64,000 bases of DNA from Ostreococcus mediterraneus. Its lineage: Eukaryota > Chlorophyta > Mamiellophyceae > Mamiellales > Bathycoccaceae. The notes below the pieces were generated by a model. The model worked only from the letters and a program-made list of their open reading frames with translations. It did not search any database and was not told the origin of the DNA. The DNA is taken from the NCBI GenBank assembly GCA_012295225.1, contig WMKK01000008.1, forward strand, positions 372,001-436,000, in the 5' to 3' direction. This document shows, piece by piece, positions 28,451 through 38,389 of the stretch (the stretch's first letter is position 1; every line of letters begins with the position of its first letter). The position numbers and the translations under genes are program-made.

Positions 28451-29233
28451 ATGGGTTGCGGACCTTCAGCACCGTCGATGATGGCATCCAGCACGGTTGA
28501 CATCGCGCTTCGCGTGCCCGACGCCGACGTGGCGGCCGTGGATGCGTTTTTCGCGCGCGTGGCGCAGGCGTTCGCGCGCGTGCACACGAAAGGGGTGAAT
28601 ATTCAACAGTTTTACATTGCCAAGGGCGCGGCTCGCGTGAATGCGATGGATGCGGCGTCGGGAACGAGTGGGTATACCGAGTATTACATGTACGAGGAGT
28701 ACGCCGATGTGGCGAGCGCAAAGGCGCACTTTGAAAAGTTTCAGAATGAGCCAATCTTTAAAGAGTTTGGGGAGGTCATCATGCCCAAATACGGCGTGTG
28801 CTTCAAGGCGGTGAAGACCGGACGTGACGATTTCGTGCTGCAAAGTTGGAATGGGAGTGTTCCGGAGCACTCTCCCGCCGTGGGTGAAACGCCCTTCGTC
28901 GCGGAATTTATCGTGGACAAGGCCAAGGAGGAACACTACGACGAGCTCTTCACGTCGCACCAGCGATTTGTTCAGGTGACGTCTTCGCTCACACCCAAGG
29001 GCACGTTTGAACCGAGAATTACGCAATACAATGTCATGAAAGCTAATGAAGGCGCTGATAAGATTGCTTACACCATGCATATGGTTTTCCCTGGCGGCGA
29101 CAAGGCCATTAACAAGCACATGGATTGCCAAAAGCTCGACTGGAAGCTCGGCGCCATGGAACAGTTCCTTGCGCTGGTGAACTCGGGCAGCTTTGCTCTG
29201 ATGGGTAACGCTCGCATCATTCATGCCATGTGA
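28451..29233 (+). CDS. Unidentified protein with N-terminal acylation motif and possible ABM-like folds
   Basis: The 260-residue protein starts MGCGPS, a good N-myristoylation (Gly2) and palmitoylation (Cys3) signal, so it is probably membrane-attached. The part from about residue 15 to 115 (alternating strands and helices, with YYMYEEYADVASAKAHFEKFQNEP and a final strand) resembles the dimeric alpha-beta barrel seen in antibiotic-biosynthesis-monooxygenase (ABM)-like proteins. The second half may repeat the fold. I see no catalytic motif. Codon bias is strong (G/C third positions), suggesting good expression. The function is unknown. Confidence 0.72.
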   Translation: MGCGPSAPSMMASSTVDIALRVPDADVAAVDAFFARVAQAFARVHTKGVNIQQFYIAKGAARVNAMDAASGTSGYTEYYMYEEYADVASAKAHFEKFQNEPIFKEFGEVIMPKYGVCFKAVKTGRDDFVLQSWNGSVPEHSPAVGETPFVAEFIVDKAKEEHYDELFTSHQRFVQVTSSLTPKGTFEPRITQYNVMKANEGADKIAYTMHMVFPGGDKAINKHMDCQKLDWKLGAMEQFLALVNSGSFALMGNARIIHAM

Positions 29234-29352
29234 GGCATGGAGCAATTTTCATTTATTAATCTGTTGCATTGTAGTTTTTACGCGTTGAACAAATAGATAT
29301 TGTTTTTTATCGTGTTTTGCTTTTGTGTAGTATCTAAATTCTCATCAACCTA

Positions 29353-30354
29353 CTACCTAAATTCGATTCGCACCGCTTTGCGAGACTTGTGCACGTTATG
29401 TCGCGCTAGTTTTACGCGCTGGCGAGCATTTTTATACGTTCTCTGTGCCTCGCTCCACTGTTTTCTCGCGTCTAATAACTCACCCTGCGCGAGCAAGTAG
29501 CGCTCGCTATTCGCCTTTTGCGACGACTTGCGAGGTCGGGCGCTTGAATCGTCAATTAATTCACGCATATCGCGCCATGTCGCGTCATCGCGCACGATGC
29601 TCACACTCGCATCATCTTCTTCAATCATAGACACGAGTCCGTCGAAAATTTCTCGAATCCACTGCCATTCTTCGTGCGTCAATGCCACGCCCGTGGCGTC
29701 CAAATACAAGTTTATGTTGGCGCACGCCAACCGCCAACGGACAGGAATCTTTCCCATTTCATCCACGCCCGCTAACATTTCACTCGTCTTATCATCCATT
29801 GCAAACTTTTCCTCTTCCAGGATAGCATCGTGCAAATAACACCGCACCACGCGCTCGACGTCTCGCCGAGCCGCCGTCACGAGCGCCGCCACCGCGCGCG
29901 CTGACGGCGCGTCCCGTACATCCTCTGCCCCTAAAGACGCCTCCACCGCGGCTAATCCACCGCCAACGCGCCATTTCCATCGTTCGCTAATCTTTGTACA
30001 CCTTCGCACCTCGGCTGGTCGCATCTCTCGCGCGCGAACCGCCCCCGTCCACACGCACGCCACCACAGCGTTCCAATCCACAACCCCAACTCTCGCGCGT
30101 TCCAACGCTCGCCCCGCGCGCTCCGCGTCCGGTTTCTCCTCGGACACGCGCGCAATGAACCACTCAAGATCATTCGCACACCATTTCGGCGACGCCTCGG
30201 CGTCACCTTCCGCGCGACACGCCGTAAATCGCGGCGGTTGAAGCTTATGTCGGCACTTGGCCACCTCCTGGCGGCGGCTCTCGAGCGCACGCCGCGCGCG
30301 CGCCGTCGCCGCCGACGCCGCTGCCGGCGCACGAGGCGCGCGCGTGGAAGCCAT
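29353..30354 (-). CDS. Unidentified Arg/Ala-rich helical protein
   Basis: I do not recognise this protein. With the ATG at 30354 (MASTRAPRAP) it has 333 residues: an Ala/Arg-rich N-terminus, possibly an organelle-targeting peptide, followed by a mostly helical, charged body and a Lys/Arg-rich C-terminal helix with coiled-coil character. Readable segments include SPKWCANDLEWFIARVSEEKP and WRLACANINLYLDATGVALTHEEWQWIREIF. The frame runs on upstream into the MLH1 first exon on the other strand, so the true start is taken downstream of that; 30399 is an alternative. It shares a short divergent promoter (about 100 bases) with MLH1. Confidence 0.6.
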   Translation of the reverse strand: MASTRAPRAPAAASAATARARRALESRRQEVAKCRHKLQPPRFTACRAEGDAEASPKWCANDLEWFIARVSEEKPDAERAGRALERARVGVVDWNAVVACVWTGAVRAREMRPAEVRRCTKISERWKWRVGGGLAAVEASLGAEDVRDAPSARAVAALVTAARRDVERVVRCYLHDAILEEEKFAMDDKTSEMLAGVDEMGKIPVRWRLACANINLYLDATGVALTHEEWQWIREIFDGLVSMIEEDDASVSIVRDDATWRDMRELIDDSSARPRKSSQKANSERYLLAQGELLDARKQWSEAQRTYKNARQRVKLARHNVHKSRKAVRIEFR

Positions 30355-30457
30355 CGACGACGCGCGCAACGTCGTCCCCGGGGCCGCGCTCGTTCGCATC
30401 GCGCGGGCTACGTTGTACGTGGCGCGATGTGTCGTCACTTTGGCGCACGAAATACGC

Positions 30458-32751
30458 ATGACGACGCCGAGCGCGCCGGACGGCGGCGCGAGCGGCCGAA
30501 GGATACGCCGATTACCTATCGACGTCGTCAATCGCGTCGCCGCGGGCGAGGTGAGGCGAAACGCGAGCGCGCGAGCGCGCGCAAAGCTGATTGGATTTTG
30601 AAAACCAAACGCACCTGTGTCACGCACCTTTTTTGATTTGCGACGCGAAGACTGACGACGATGTCGATTTGTGCGTGACAGGTGATTCATCGACCGTCGA
30701 ATGCGTTGAAGGAGCTCGTGGAAAACGCGCTCGATGCCGGGGCGAGGACTATAAATGTTGTGGTGAAGGAGGGCGGGAACAAGTTGTTACAGGTGCAAGA
30801 CGACGGACGAGGCGTGGACGAGAGCGATTTACCGTTGCTGTGCGAACGTCACGCGACGTCGAAGATTGTGAATTTTGAGGATTTGAGTCAGTGCTCGACG
30901 TTCGGTTTTCGCGGAGAGGCTTTGGCGAGTATGAGTTATGTGTCGCACTTGTCGTGTACGACGATGACGGCGAATGCGTCGCACGCGTTACGAGCGACGT
31001 ACGTCGATGGGAAAATGGATGAAGAAGGGGCAAAGCCGTGTGCTGGGGTACAAGGGACGACAATTAGTGTGGAGAATTTGTTTTACAACGTTATTACGCG
31101 TAGAAAAGCATTGAAAGGGGCGTCTGAAGAGTACTCAAAAGTCTTAGAGGTGATGCAGCGCTATGCTGCGTTGCGCACAGATGTATCATTTACGTGCCGC
31201 AAACACGGGGAATCGCGCGCGACATTGCATACGCCTATAGTTGACACCCGCATTGAACGTCTACAATCAATTTACGGGCCCTCGGTGGCGCGAGATTTGA
31301 AACCAATCGTCATAGACACAGAGCTGTCAAAGAAAAAGTTTGATTTCAAACTCAACGTCGACGGTTTGGTGAGCGGCGGAAACTATCATTCGAAGAAGAC
31401 GACGTTTATTTTGTTCATCAACTCTCGATTGGTGGAGTGTCCGCCGCTTAAGCGCGCTTGCGAAGGTGTATATGCTGCGATTTTACCAAAGTCTGAGAAA
31501 CCGTTTGTGTTTATGCACCTACGACTTCCGCTTGAGGCTGTAGACGTCAACGTGCATCCAACGAAGCAAGAAGTTCATTTTCTACATCAAGACGCTATCA
31601 TCGAGCTTCTACAATCAAAGTTGGAAAAGCTTTTACTAGCGTCGAATTCAACGAGAACATTTACCGTGCAGACTCTCCTTCCCGGGGCAGAAAATCTTCG
31701 ATCTGCCGCAAACGCCGCCGACAACGAAGACGGTCAAGAGAATACTCCTAGTACGCAAAGCAAAGTGAAGAGCACACAGAGAGAAAAAGCGGGTGGTGAT
31801 CATAAATTAGTCCGTACCGACGCGAATTTGGCTGCTGGCAGTTTAGATGCGTATTTGAAACGCGCAATGAATTCAGAGGGCAGAGAGCATGAGAAAATCG
31901 AGGAGGTGCGAAGAACCGTTCGAGAACGACGTGGTCGACGGATTGAACCCGATGAAGACTACGTATGCGAGTTGACATCTATCCAAGAGCTCAATGCCGA
32001 AGTCGCTGCGCGTGCGCACCGCGATCTGAGTGATGTCATCAGACAACACACGCTTGTCGGCGCCGTCGACGCGCGCAAAGGTGTTTGGTTACTTCAACAT
32101 CAAACAAAGCTTTTCATGGTCAACGCCTCCAAGCTGTCTGAAGAACTGTTTTATCAGTTGACTTTGAAGAATTTCTCTAATTTCAGGTATCAAGCGCTGC
32201 AAGAACCAGTACCATTATCCCAGCTAGCGTTGCTCGCGTTGGAGGAAAAATTTGATGAAACACTCTCATGGGATGACTCTGACGGCTCAAAAGAAGACGT
32301 TGCGCGCCGAGTGAGCGAGTTATTGTGCGAAAAAGCTGAAATGCTCAAGGAGTACCTTGGTGTTTACATCGATGCCGAAGGGCGACTCTTGGGCGTGCCC
32401 AATATGCTCGCAGGGTATACGCCAGAAATTGGCAAACTTCCTGAATTCGTCCTCGCTCTCGCGGAGAATGTCGATTGGTCTACAGAGAGAGCATGCTTTC
32501 AGACCCTAGCGCGAGTGCTTGGTCATTTCTACGCCGTCGATTGTTCTTACGACGAAATCAACGCCAGCGCCGACGAAGGAGCTCAGATCACCCCAGCTGA
32601 TGAAGAAACAGAGACGCAGCGAGTCATCCGCCTCGTCGTGTTTCCGGCAATGAAACGTAACCTACTCCCGCCTCGAGATTACGCCACCGATGGCACCGTG
32701 ATCCAAATCGCCTGCCTTGAACAATTGTACAAGGTTTTTGAGCGATGTTAG
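30458..32751 (+). CDS. MLH1: DNA mismatch repair protein MLH1, two exons
   Basis: MLH1 pairs with PMS1/PMS2 in mismatch repair and with MLH3 in meiosis. Exon 1 (30458-30550) encodes MTTPSAPDGG... to NRVAAGE. A 131-base intron (30551-30681, donor GTGAGG, acceptor GACAG, CTGAC branch site at 30652) splits the ATP-binding motif. Exon 2 resumes VIHRPSNALKELVENALDAG, giving the canonical NRxAAGEVIxRPxNAxKE reading. The GHL ATPase motifs ELVENALDAG, DDGRG, TFGFRGEAL and the transducer domain (VNVHPTKQEVHFL) are intact. The C-terminal dimer domain ends in FERC, the MLH1-specific tail. Total length is 720 residues, normal for the family. The middle linker is Ser/Glu-rich and variable, as expected. 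Confidence 0.95.
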
Positions 32752-32856
32752 CACCATAGAAACATCACTAGCTACACATACGACTTAGAATTGCATATAG
32801 ACGCACGCGCCCCTACCAAACACAAGATGCCTCACGATGCCTCAACGAGAGACCGG

Positions 32857-32864
32857 TGACGTCA
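32857..32864. promoter_or_regulatory. TGACGTCA palindrome before the aminopeptidase gene
   Basis: A perfect TGACGTCA (CRE/bZIP-type site) lies 77 bases before the ATG of the Xaa-Pro aminopeptidase gene. The same octamer occurs in the ELIP-like gene region. Binding is inferred from the known bZIP consensus. Confidence 0.35.
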
Positions 32865-32940
32865 CTTAAACGCGCGCATCGTTGCCGTCGCCGCTCACCA
32901 GCGTCGTCGCTCTACATACACGCGTTTGATTCGATCTTGT

Positions 32941-34950
32941 ATGCTCGCTCGACTCGCCGCGCGATCGCTCACGCTCAGGCCGACGTCATCAAAGCTCGCT
33001 TTGAGAGCCACGCGCTGCTCGTCGGGCATCGTTGAAAAGACACCTACGAGGCATCGCTCAACCATGGTTCGCGCCAACGCGACAAACGCAGACAAGCTCG
33101 CTGCGTTGCGAAGTGAGATGTCGGCGCGCGAGCTGTCGGCATTCGTGGTACCGAGTGGGGACCCGCACTTTAGCGAGTACGTCGCGGCGTGCTTTGCGAG
33201 ACGCTCCTGGATAAGTGATTTCACTGGTAGCGCCGGTACGGTCGTCGTGACTCAAGACAAAGCTTTGTTATGGACCGATGGTCGATACTTCGTCCAAGCT
33301 GAGGCGGAACTGACAGAGGATTGGACGTTGATGCGATCGGGGACGAAAGATGTACCAGACGTGAAGAAGTGGTTGTCCACGTTGGACGCTGGGAGTAAAG
33401 TTGGTATTGATCCGAACGTGCACTCTGTGTCTGAAGCTCGAGCGTTTAAAAAGGCGTTAGATAACGTTGGGTCGTCATTAGTCAGTGTTTCGGAAAACTT
33501 GGTTGATCTCATTTGGGAGGAACGCCCACCGTTTCCAAAGACTCCATTGCGCGTACACGGCATTGAATACTCTGGTCAAAGCGTAGCGGATAAGCTCGAA
33601 AAGATTCGCGAAAAGATGACGGAAAACAAGGTTCAACACCTTGTAGTGAGCTCTTTAGACGATGTGATGTGGTTGTGTAATGTCCGAGGTGGTGACGCCC
33701 CGTGCAACCCGGTGACGTTGTCATATGTTTTAGTCGGCGAGACGTCTGCGACGTTTTATGTGGATTTAGACAAGGTCACTGACGCCGTGAAAGCGCACTT
33801 ATCTGAGGCAAACGTTGACATCAAGCCGTATGAAAACATGGCACACGATGTGCGCGATGCTGCGCGACAAGGGCAAACGCTTTGGATGGATGTCGACACG
33901 GTGTCCATCGCCATGCTCGAGGAAGCTGAAGCTGGCGCCGAAGAAATGCCGGCGAGCGCCAAGGCTGCACGCACAGAAAATGCAACTGACGTCAGCGAGA
34001 GCAAATCCAAGGCTGTGAAAGAGGGCAAAAGTCCCATTCCAATCGCCAAGGCTGTGAAGAACGAAGCTGAAATGGCTGGTATGGTTGAAGCGCACCTCAT
34101 GGACGGGGCCGCCATGGCGGAATTTTGGTGTTGGATTGAGAACGAAGTCGCCGCTGGGCGAGCGATTGATGAATACACAGCTGGTGAGAAGGTTATTGAG
34201 TGCCGTGCGAAGCAAAAGGGATACATCGAGGAATCTTTTCCATCGATCGTTGGCGAAGGCCCGCATGGGGCGATTGTGCACTATCGCGCGACTGAAAAGA
34301 GCGCTCGCGACATCGGGGCGGAAAGTTTGGTGCTCCTCGACAGTGGAGGACAGTTCGCCTGTGGTACGACCGATGTCACCAGAACAGCGCACTTTGGAAC
34401 GCCTAGTGATCATCAGCGTGATTGCTACACCCGCGTACTTCAAGGTCACATTGCACTCGATCAAATGGTCTTCCCGGTTGGGACAAAGGGTTTTGTTCTC
34501 GATGCCTTCGCTCGGTCGCACCTGTGGGCGAATGGTTTAGACTATCGTCACGGCACCGGTCACGGCGTTGGAGCCGCATTGAACGTACACGAAGGTCCGC
34601 AAGGGATTTCACCACGTTTTGCCAACCTCACGGGATTGTTGGCGGGTATGATTTTGAGTAACGAACCCGGGTACTACGAAGACGGCGCATTTGGCATTCG
34701 TATTGAAACCTTGTTACAAGTCGTGGAAGCGGATACCAAGTTTAACTTTGGTGACACGGGTTTCTTAGCCTTCGAAGTGTTGACGATGATTCCTATTCAA
34801 ACGAAGTTGATGGATTTGAGCATCATGAGCGACAAAGAAATTAAGTGGGTGAATGACTACCACGCCAAGGTATGGAAGAACATCTCCCCACGCGTATCAG
34901 GCGACGTGTTGCGGTGGCTCGAGAATGCGTGTAAGCCAATTTCAAAGTAG
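32941..34950 (+). CDS. Xaa-Pro aminopeptidase (aminopeptidase P, APP1 type)
   Basis: This M24B metallopeptidase removes the first residue of peptides with Pro in second position. The first ATG is at 32941, followed by about 45 Arg/Ser-rich residues fitting a transit peptide. The N-terminal creatinase-like domains (VVPSGDPHFSEYV, LLWTDGRYFVQAE) come first, then the pita-bread catalytic domain. The two-metal ligands are readable: Asp in LLDSGGQF, Asp in TTDVTRT, His in GTGHGVGAAL, Glu in SNEPGYYEDG, and Glu in RIETLLQV. A 40-residue insert rich in Ala, Lys and Ser (near residues 340-380) separates the last two domains and is unusual. The length, 669 residues, is near the norm for eukaryotic three-domain enzymes plus the targeting peptide. 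Confidence 0.92.
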   Translation: MLARLAARSLTLRPTSSKLALRATRCSSGIVEKTPTRHRSTMVRANATNADKLAALRSEMSARELSAFVVPSGDPHFSEYVAACFARRSWISDFTGSAGTVVVTQDKALLWTDGRYFVQAEAELTEDWTLMRSGTKDVPDVKKWLSTLDAGSKVGIDPNVHSVSEARAFKKALDNVGSSLVSVSENLVDLIWEERPPFPKTPLRVHGIEYSGQSVADKLEKIREKMTENKVQHLVVSSLDDVMWLCNVRGGDAPCNPVTLSYVLVGETSATFYVDLDKVTDAVKAHLSEANVDIKPYENMAHDVRDAARQGQTLWMDVDTVSIAMLEEAEAGAEEMPASAKAARTENATDVSESKSKAVKEGKSPIPIAKAVKNEAEMAGMVEAHLMDGAAMAEFWCWIENEVAAGRAIDEYTAGEKVIECRAKQKGYIEESFPSIVGEGPHGAIVHYRATEKSARDIGAESLVLLDSGGQFACGTTDVTRTAHFGTPSDHQRDCYTRVLQGHIALDQMVFPVGTKGFVLDAFARSHLWANGLDYRHGTGHGVGAALNVHEGPQGISPRFANLTGLLAGMILSNEPGYYEDGAFGIRIETLLQVVEADTKFNFGDTGFLAFEVLTMIPIQTKLMDLSIMSDKEIKWVNDYHAKVWKNISPRVSGDVLRWLENACKPISK

Positions 34951-35094
34951 ATAAAGCGCCAGAAGAAAAATTAATGATTCATATATATAAGTTGGTAACT
35001 GTGACATCCTTTACATCTTAATACCTAAACGTTCGCGAAAACTGTAAAACGCTTTCGCGAGTTATTGTTCTCGTCTTGCTAGGAGACTAGAATT

Positions 35095-36498
35095 TTAGAT
35101 GGCCTTGTATTCGACCGCGACGATCTTACCAAGCATGACCGCGGTGTTACCGTCCAAGAAGGCGATACGGGACAAACCTTCGCACTTCTTGAAGGAGTCG
35201 ACGACGAGCGGGTGCACCGGTTCGAAGACGACTTCGGCGACTTCGTTGGACTTCAACGCCATCGGGGACTCGAGCTTCTTACCGCCAGTTTCCTTGCCAA
35301 CCTTGAAGTTGAGCGCGGTGACCTTGCACGCGGAGCGACCGCAGCGGACGAAACCAATCGGGGAGTAACCCGGCTTGAGTTCACCCGGAATGTCGAGCGT
35401 TTGCACTTGCGCGGTGAATTGCTTGCACGGGGCGAGGGAGGTGTCCTTCTTGTAAATCATGACGTCACCAGTGCGCGGCATGTTGAGCTTGTCGAGACCC
35501 TTGATGTTCATACCGACGTTATCACCCGGAGCGGCGGCTTCGACGCGCTTGTGGTGCATTTCGACGGTGAAAACCTTACCACCGCACGGGTTGGAAGAGG
35601 TGTGGGTCGGGAGGAAGACAACATCTTCACCCGGCTTGACGAGACCTTGCTCGACGCGACCGGCGAGGACATCACCGACACCCTTAATCTTGTAGACACC
35701 AGAAATCGGGAGACGCATGGCGGCTTCGGTGTTGCGGTCGGGCTTGTCAACCATGTCGTTGAGAACGTTCAACAAGTAGTCGATGTGGAACTTCTTACCA
35801 GCGCCCATGTAGTCTTCGCAGTCGACGCCGTTCCACCACGGCATCTTGGCAGACTTGGACAACAAGTTGTCACCGTTCCAGCCGGAGATCGGGAGGACCG
35901 GGAGGGACTTCTCGACGTAGTCCTTCTTCCAGCCAACCTTGATCAACATGTTCTTCATTTCGTTGCGAATTTCTTCGTAACGTTCTTGCTTGTAGCCAGC
36001 CATGTCGCAATCCATCTTGTTGATACCGACGATCAATTGCTTGACACCGAGCAAGTTGAGAAGACGCGCGTGCTGACGCGTTTGGCCTTGGACTTCACCA
36101 GCCTTGTGGTTACCCTTTTGGATGGCAACGGTAAAGTTACCGTCAGCCGGGACCATGAGAAGCGCGACGTCGGCTTGGGCGGCGCCGGAAATCATATTCT
36201 TGATGAAATCGCGGTGACCCGGGGCGTCGATAATGGTGTAGTGCCACTTGTCCGTGAAGAACTCCTTGGTGGTACAAGAAATGGTCACACCACGCTCACG
36301 CTCTTCCTTTTGGCGATCCATATAGAACGCAAAGGCGAACGAAGACTTACCGAGCGCGTCGGCTTCGGCGCGAAGCTTTTCGAGTTCGCGCTCGGGGATA
36401 CCCCCGAGCTCAAACAGTAAGCGACCAGTCGTGGTCGACTTACCGCTATCGACGTGACCGCAGATAACGATGGAGAGATGTTCCTTGCCTTCAGACAT
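35095..36498 (-). CDS. EFL: EF-like GTPase (EFL, replaces translation factor EF-1alpha)
   Basis: This 467-residue factor delivers aminoacyl-tRNA to the ribosome. GTPase motifs are G1 GHVDSGKST, G3 DAPGH and G4 NKMD. Strings such as GRLLFELGGIPERELEKL, FAFYMDRQKEERERGVTI and MVPADGNFTVAIQKGNHKAGE are diagnostic of EFL; EF-1alpha has different sequence at these places. The start is the ATG at 36498 (MSEGKEHL), shared by known EFLs; an open frame extends to 36819 but is not part of the protein. Codon use is extremely biased to C/G third positions, as in the most highly expressed genes. EFL replaces EF-1alpha in several green algae, including Ostreococcus. Confidence 0.95.
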   Translation of the reverse strand: MSEGKEHLSIVICGHVDSGKSTTTGRLLFELGGIPERELEKLRAEADALGKSSFAFAFYMDRQKEERERGVTISCTTKEFFTDKWHYTIIDAPGHRDFIKNMISGAAQADVALLMVPADGNFTVAIQKGNHKAGEVQGQTRQHARLLNLLGVKQLIVGINKMDCDMAGYKQERYEEIRNEMKNMLIKVGWKKDYVEKSLPVLPISGWNGDNLLSKSAKMPWWNGVDCEDYMGAGKKFHIDYLLNVLNDMVDKPDRNTEAAMRLPISGVYKIKGVGDVLAGRVEQGLVKPGEDVVFLPTHTSSNPCGGKVFTVEMHHKRVEAAAPGDNVGMNIKGLDKLNMPRTGDVMIYKKDTSLAPCKQFTAQVQTLDIPGELKPGYSPIGFVRCGRSACKVTALNFKVGKETGGKKLESPMALKSNEVAEVVFEPVHPLVVDSFKKCEGLSRIAFLDGNTAVMLGKIVAVEYKAI

Positions 36499-37261
36499 TG
36501 TAAATTCTGCGCGCGCGTATTGAACGAAACACCAGGTGGTTCGAGACGTCAGTCCGCGGGTCGAGGACGCGGGACACATACACATGTATATAAAAAACAC
36601 CACATCTGCGTATATGTGATACAATACGTAAAACCACCCCCAAAAGAGATCCGTGCCCCACGCACACACCTTCCGAAACATTCCACGTCGTCGTCGTCGT
36701 CGTCGCGGCGGCGGCGGCGGCGCGAGGGTCGTCGCCCGACGCCGCCGCCGCGCGCGCGGACGACGACGACGACGCGCGACGCGACGCGCGACGCCGCCGC
36801 CGCGATGGAGAAATATCACTCCGTATCACACGCGATCGATCGCGGCATCGCGACGCGTCGCGCGACCGCGAACGACGCCCCGCGCCGCCCAATCGTCGTC
36901 GTCGCGATCGATCGATCGATCGCGATTCGCGGTCGCGATCGCGCCATCGTGGGCGACGTCGTCATCTGCGCCGCGCACCGACCGAGCGATACCGAGCGAT
37001 ACCGACGACGACGCGTATGGGACGTGCACGCGATCGCGCATCACCATCGTCGTCACGTACCTTTGACTTCGACGAACGCGCGGCGCAGTGTGAGGCGACC
37101 GCGACCGCGACCGCGACCGCGACGCATCCGCGCGCGGTGGGGGCCGTCGGTGATCGGACATTCGGCGTTGGTCCGTGTTTGAATGATTCACGTGCCAGCC
37201 GCAGACGCGCGGGCGCGCGCGCGGTCGTGGACGCGCGGCGACGGCAGACGACGGGCGGTGC
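36499..37261. other. Divergent promoter region with simple repeats
   Basis: This 763-base stretch lies between the divergent EFL and FOLT1 genes. It contains GTC/GGC triplet runs near 36688-36722, an ATCG repeat near 36907-36923, and GACCGC units repeated near 37098-37124. EFL is expected to be strongly expressed, so its core promoter should lie near 36500-36650, which is the least repetitive part. No further gene is seen. Confidence 0.55.
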
Positions 37262-38218
37262 ATGGCGCGCGATGGCGCGACGCAAAGCGCGAGGGATTTC
37301 ATCGCGGGCATCACCGCCGGGGCGTCGTCCACGATTGCGTTTCAACCGCTCGATGTCATCAAAACGAGGCTGCAGGTGCAAGATGAAGTGGATGCGTCGC
37401 GACGACGGTACGCCGGGTTCGCGCGCGGGGTGCGGAAGATTGTGGCGGATGAGGGCGTGAGAGGGTTGTATGCGGGGACGACGCCGGCGGTGATTGGGAG
37501 CGCGGTGTCGTGGGGGGCGTATTTTACGTGTTATAACGCGGCGAGGAGGCGGTACGGGGCGGCGCGAGGCGAGGGCGGGAAGGACTTTGAGTTGTCAGCT
37601 AGGGAGAATTTTTACGCCGCGACGGAGGCTGGGATGGTGACGACGGTGCTGACGAATCCGATTTGGGTGATTAAGACGCGCATGCAGTTGCAACGCGCGG
37701 GGACGCTGGCGAGCGGAGCGGGGGCGGCGGCGGAGCGACCGTACTCGAGTTTTATCGATGCCTTGGCGCGTATCGCCGCAAAAGAAGGCTTGGGTGGGTT
37801 ATATAAAGGTTTAGTCCCTTCATTAGTTCTCGTGTCACACGGTTCGATTCAGTTTGTGGCGTATGAGCATTTGAAGACGCTCGCCGCGCGGAGACGTCGC
37901 GGCGTCGGCGACGCGCGAGGCGTCGATCCATCCGAAGCCGCAGCGTTTGGCGTGCTCTCTAAGCTCTTCGCCGCCACGGTGACTTACCCCATACAAGTCG
38001 TTCGCTCTCGCATTCAACAACGCATGGATGTGCGTTCGGCAGATGCGCCAACGTACGCGCGTTTCTCTCAAGCGCTCGTCCAAACGCTCACGCGCGAAGG
38101 CTTGTCCGGCTTATACAAGGGCATGACGCCAAACATTTTACGCGTCTTACCATCAAGCGCGGTCACATTTGCCGCGTACGAAACCGTCACGAAACTTTTA
38201 GCCTCCAACGACGATTGA
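37262..38218 (+). CDS. FOLT1: Mitochondrial/plastid folate-type carrier (FOLT1, SLC25A32-like)
   Basis: This 318-residue member of the mitochondrial carrier family aligns to plant FOLT1 and human MFT, which move folate (or FAD) across organelle membranes. Three repeats carry PLDVIKTR, PIWVIKTR and PIQVVRSR; Trp in place of Asp in the second motif marks the folate/FAD/pyrimidine/NAD subgroup. Segments GLYAGTTPAVIGSAVSWGAYF, GLYKGLVPSLVLVSHGSIQF and GLYKGMTPNILRVLPSSAVTF are close to FOLT1. The N-terminus is short, as in the family. Whether it sits in plastid or mitochondrion cannot be told. Confidence 0.88.
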   Translation: MARDGATQSARDFIAGITAGASSTIAFQPLDVIKTRLQVQDEVDASRRRYAGFARGVRKIVADEGVRGLYAGTTPAVIGSAVSWGAYFTCYNAARRRYGAARGEGGKDFELSARENFYAATEAGMVTTVLTNPIWVIKTRMQLQRAGTLASGAGAAAERPYSSFIDALARIAAKEGLGGLYKGLVPSLVLVSHGSIQFVAYEHLKTLAARRRRGVGDARGVDPSEAAAFGVLSKLFAATVTYPIQVVRSRIQQRMDVRSADAPTYARFSQALVQTLTREGLSGLYKGMTPNILRVLPSSAVTFAAYETVTKLLASNDD

Positions 38219-38389
38219 ACCGCATTATTATTACCCTAGTCTTGTTCCGCGTTGTATTGTTAGTTGTGTCCCAGTCAAAATGCACGACACCGCCTCGATC
38301 GCACCACGCGCGCACCGCACTTCCCGCCGCACCCGCGCGCGAATCGCACACACATCGACGACCGCATCGCGCATCACTACACTCGCGCG

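Noticed and set aside
28466-29245. A 259-codon minus-strand frame
   Set aside because: It is antisense to the MGCG protein gene, which has stronger codon bias and a good start.
35212-36420. A 402-codon open frame antisense to EFL
   Set aside because: It is a shadow of the strongly biased EFL codons; the EFL reading matches its family along its whole length.
36499-36819. N-terminal extension of EFL
   Set aside because: Known EFLs start at MSEGKEH; the extension is low-complexity and is best seen as 5' UTR and promoter.
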